DNA of 56,894 bases. Source: a virus. Each line of letters begins with the position of its first letter. Positions within the stretch are counted from its first letter, which is position 1. Under the pieces are notes generated by a model. The model worked only from the letters and a program-made list of their open reading frames with translations, searched no databases and was not told the DNA's origin. The stretch spans positions 1 through 56,894 of the IMG/VR virus record IMGVR_UViG_3300025898_000001; one strand, given 5' to 3'. The position numbers and the translations under genes are program-made. This document shows, piece after piece, positions 55,324 to 56,894 of this stretch.

Positions 55324-56762
55324 CTCGTGGTCCTCCTTCCTGTCGCGTTGATACCAGCTGTGACGCCGGCCATACCGCCTCGTGTGGCGCGATGAGTGAC
55401 CCTGGTCCTCCCGACCGGAATCTTACTCGCCATGTGACCCTTGAAGAACCGTCCCAGCGCTTCGGGGCCGTGGTTGTTCTTGTCGAGCGGAGTCTCGCTG
55501 ATATTCCTGCCCTCGCCGGCTCGAGCCGCTCTGTCCTCGGGCCAGCGATAACCCTGTCGCATCTCCCACTCGAGCACTCCACACGAGCGGTCGACGTATA
55601 GCGAGGGTTTCTTGTCCGGGTGGCCGTCGGGGAGATGCTCAGGCTTCAGCTTCAACGCTCGCCGTATCAGCTGTAGTCGGGTGTTGAGCTCCCCGCCCGT
55701 GTTGTTGTTCGTCGGCTTCCCCAGGACTCTGGCCAGAATCGCTGCGTCGTCCGGCGCGGCTGGGTCGACGTATATCATCTGAACTTGTGGCAGCAGGGGG
55801 TGTAGGCTGAGGTCGCGTCGCGCGATATCTTCAGTGTCACGGAGTCGGAATCGCTCCTCGCCGATGACATACACCGTGCCCCACACATCCAGCTGAATCC
55901 ACAGCCAGACCCAGTCGTTGGTGTAACCGAAGTCGACCGCCGCGAAGAGCGGCCACCGACGGTTGTACTCCAGGTCTCTGATGTGCACTTCAGAGTCCCA
56001 CTCGGCCATGACTCGACCCACCCGTTCGACGAACTCAGCGCCGTACTGGCGCTTGAACTCATCCTCAGTCAGGTCGTCCTTGGCCTCGAGAATCTCGGGG
56101 TCCCGACGTCCCCCGGGAAAAACTATCGTGTTCGTCCAGGAGGGCATCCTGACCGACCACCAGGACCGCTTCGTCGGGTCCTGACCCCGCATGAAAAGAG
56201 AGTACAGCAGCGAGTCCTCTGCCGCGCCCTCGGGCACTCCAGACGTGAGCGACCAACCGCGCTTGTCGGACAGCGCAGGTCGTACATAGTCGCCCCACAT
56301 CCTCCGCTTGTGTCGACCCGCCTCCACCAGCAGCACGAAGTCGAGCCCCTCACCCACCAGCGACTCGGGGTGCCTCGCCGACCGACATTCGAGGTCGAAG
56401 CCCCAGCGGGTGCGGATGTGCATATTGCCATTCTCGACATTGTTCAAGAATCGATCAGACACCGTGTCGATGCCGAGCTTCTTGAAGGTGTCGAAGACGA
56501 TCCGGAACTCCTTCTCGCAGTCAGAGTACTCCGGGCCGATGATCCACCCCCGCTGGGGCATGCCCAGGAAGTTCTTGACGAAGGCCGCGGCCTCGCACTC
56601 CTTGCCGCCGACCAGCGTCTTGCCCCACCGTCGGCCGTTGCATAGCACTCGGTGCCGTGTGGGCTCATAGTGGACCAGTCTCTGGCCGCCATGCGGCTCG
56701 TATCCGGTCTTGGCGAACCAGAGATCCTTGCGGAAGACTTTGGCCGGCGTCTGGGCGCTCAT
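55320..56762 (-). CDS. terL: Terminase large subunit
   Basis: A 480-residue packaging ATPase/nuclease. Walker A is CNGRRWGKTLVG at about residue 42; Walker B lies in GLDFVLLVEAG, where the usual D-E pair reads V-E. The RNase H-fold nuclease shows FAAVDFGYTNDW and IYVDPAAPDD, with a later acidic residue near KNNHGPEALGR. ATG 56762 follows GGAGGGG. The next upstream gene is at 6-215 across the contig junction. Confidence 0.92.
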   Translation of the reverse strand: MSAQTPAKVFRKDLWFAKTGYEPHGGQRLVHYEPTRHRVLCNGRRWGKTLVGGKECEAAAFVKNFLGMPQRGWIIGPEYSDCEKEFRIVFDTFKKLGIDTVSDRFLNNVENGNMHIRTRWGFDLECRSARHPESLVGEGLDFVLLVEAGRHKRRMWGDYVRPALSDKRGWSLTSGVPEGAAEDSLLYSLFMRGQDPTKRSWWSVRMPSWTNTIVFPGGRRDPEILEAKDDLTEDEFKRQYGAEFVERVGRVMAEWDSEVHIRDLEYNRRWPLFAAVDFGYTNDWVWLWIQLDVWGTVYVIGEERFRLRDTEDIARRDLSLHPLLPQVQMIYVDPAAPDDAAILARVLGKPTNNNTGGELNTRLQLIRRALKLKPEHLPDGHPDKKPSLYVDRSCGVLEWEMRQGYRWPEDRAARAGEGRNISETPLDKNNHGPEALGRFFKGHMASKIPVGRTRVTHRATRGGMAGVTAGINATGRRTTR

Positions 56763-56767
56763 ACCAC

Positions 56768-56894
56768 CCCTCCTACTTACTCTTGGAGCTGGGCAGATCG
56801 GGATACCGCCGCTTGACCGCGGCTCTGACCTGCGCCTTCTGCTGGGGGGTGCCGTTGGCGGCGACTCGCGCCAGCGCGTCGATCGCGTGGGCCC
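56768..56894. repeat. Exact 127-bp terminal repetition (copy 2)
   Basis: Identical to bases 1-127. It contains the 3' part of the small gene annotated at 6-215 and shows that this gene sits directly upstream of the large terminase gene (start 56762). Removing one copy leaves about 56,767 bp of unique sequence. Confidence 0.95.

Noticed and set aside
1-56894. Integrase, excisionase, CI-type repressor, attachment site, CRISPR array
   Set aside because: Looked for tyrosine and serine recombinase motifs, repressor-like HTH genes beside divergent promoters, and regularly spaced repeats; none found.

Overview
The window is an essentially complete genome of a virulent, tailed, long-non-contractile-tail (siphovirus) bacteriophage. 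The first 127 bases recur exactly as the last 127, so the true molecule is a closed or circularly permuted sequence of about 56,767 bp cut at an arbitrary point in the late operon. An actinobacterial host (Streptomyces-like) is inferred from the GC-rich coding DNA, the style of the head/tail genes, an N-terminal Gp37-like tail protein, frequent GTG/TTG starts and leaderless promoters. There is no lysin B and no integrase, recombinase or recognisable immunity repressor, so nothing argues for a temperate life style or a mycolate-coated host.

Layout. (1) 7,815 down to 6, continuing through the junction to 56,762 and on to 37,952 (all minus strand) is one late operon of about 27 kb: a promoter near 8,150, small genes, a small-terminase candidate, a JAB-type metalloprotease, a Tad2-like anti-Thoeris protein, tail fibres, large terminase, portal, scaffold, decoration protein, major capsid protein, connectors, tail tube, frameshifted tail chaperones, tape measure, tail tip, holin candidates and amidase endolysin, closed by an intrinsic terminator at 37,900-37,944. 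(2) 8,230-12,220 holds single-gene minus-strand units, nearly all with a consensus promoter, and several with a hairpin terminator; small acidic proteins, two envelope proteins and a DNA-binding protein are made here. (3) 12,190-13,344 is a non-coding, AT-rich region. (4) 18,495 to 13,345 (minus) is an operon of small proteins including a MazG-like hydrolase and a lipoprotein. (5) 18,918-21,161 (minus) is a primase-helicase. (6) 21,264-24,008 (plus) carries small regulators. (7) 36,473 to 24,183 (minus) is the replication and nucleotide block: helicase, deoxynucleotide kinase, all-alpha NTP pyrophosphatase, two ThyA-fold proteins, dCMP deaminase, DNA polymerase I fused to a uracil-glycosylase-like domain, Cas4-like nuclease, Sak4-like ATPase, SSB and VRR-NUC nuclease. 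(8) 36,640-37,866 (plus) has a DNA-binding protein and a second uracil-glycosylase-like protein.

Most notable: a T4-like set of four enzymes for replacing a cytosine nucleotide, in which the ThyA-fold enzyme carries Asp where thymidylate synthase has Asn (the dCMP hydroxymethylase signature); at least twelve sigma70-type promoters whose -10 box lies about 6 nt before the start codon, implying leaderless mRNAs; a leader peptide translationally coupled to its gene; and a probable +1 frameshift in the tail chaperones. Gene functions come from motifs read by eye; no database search was possible.
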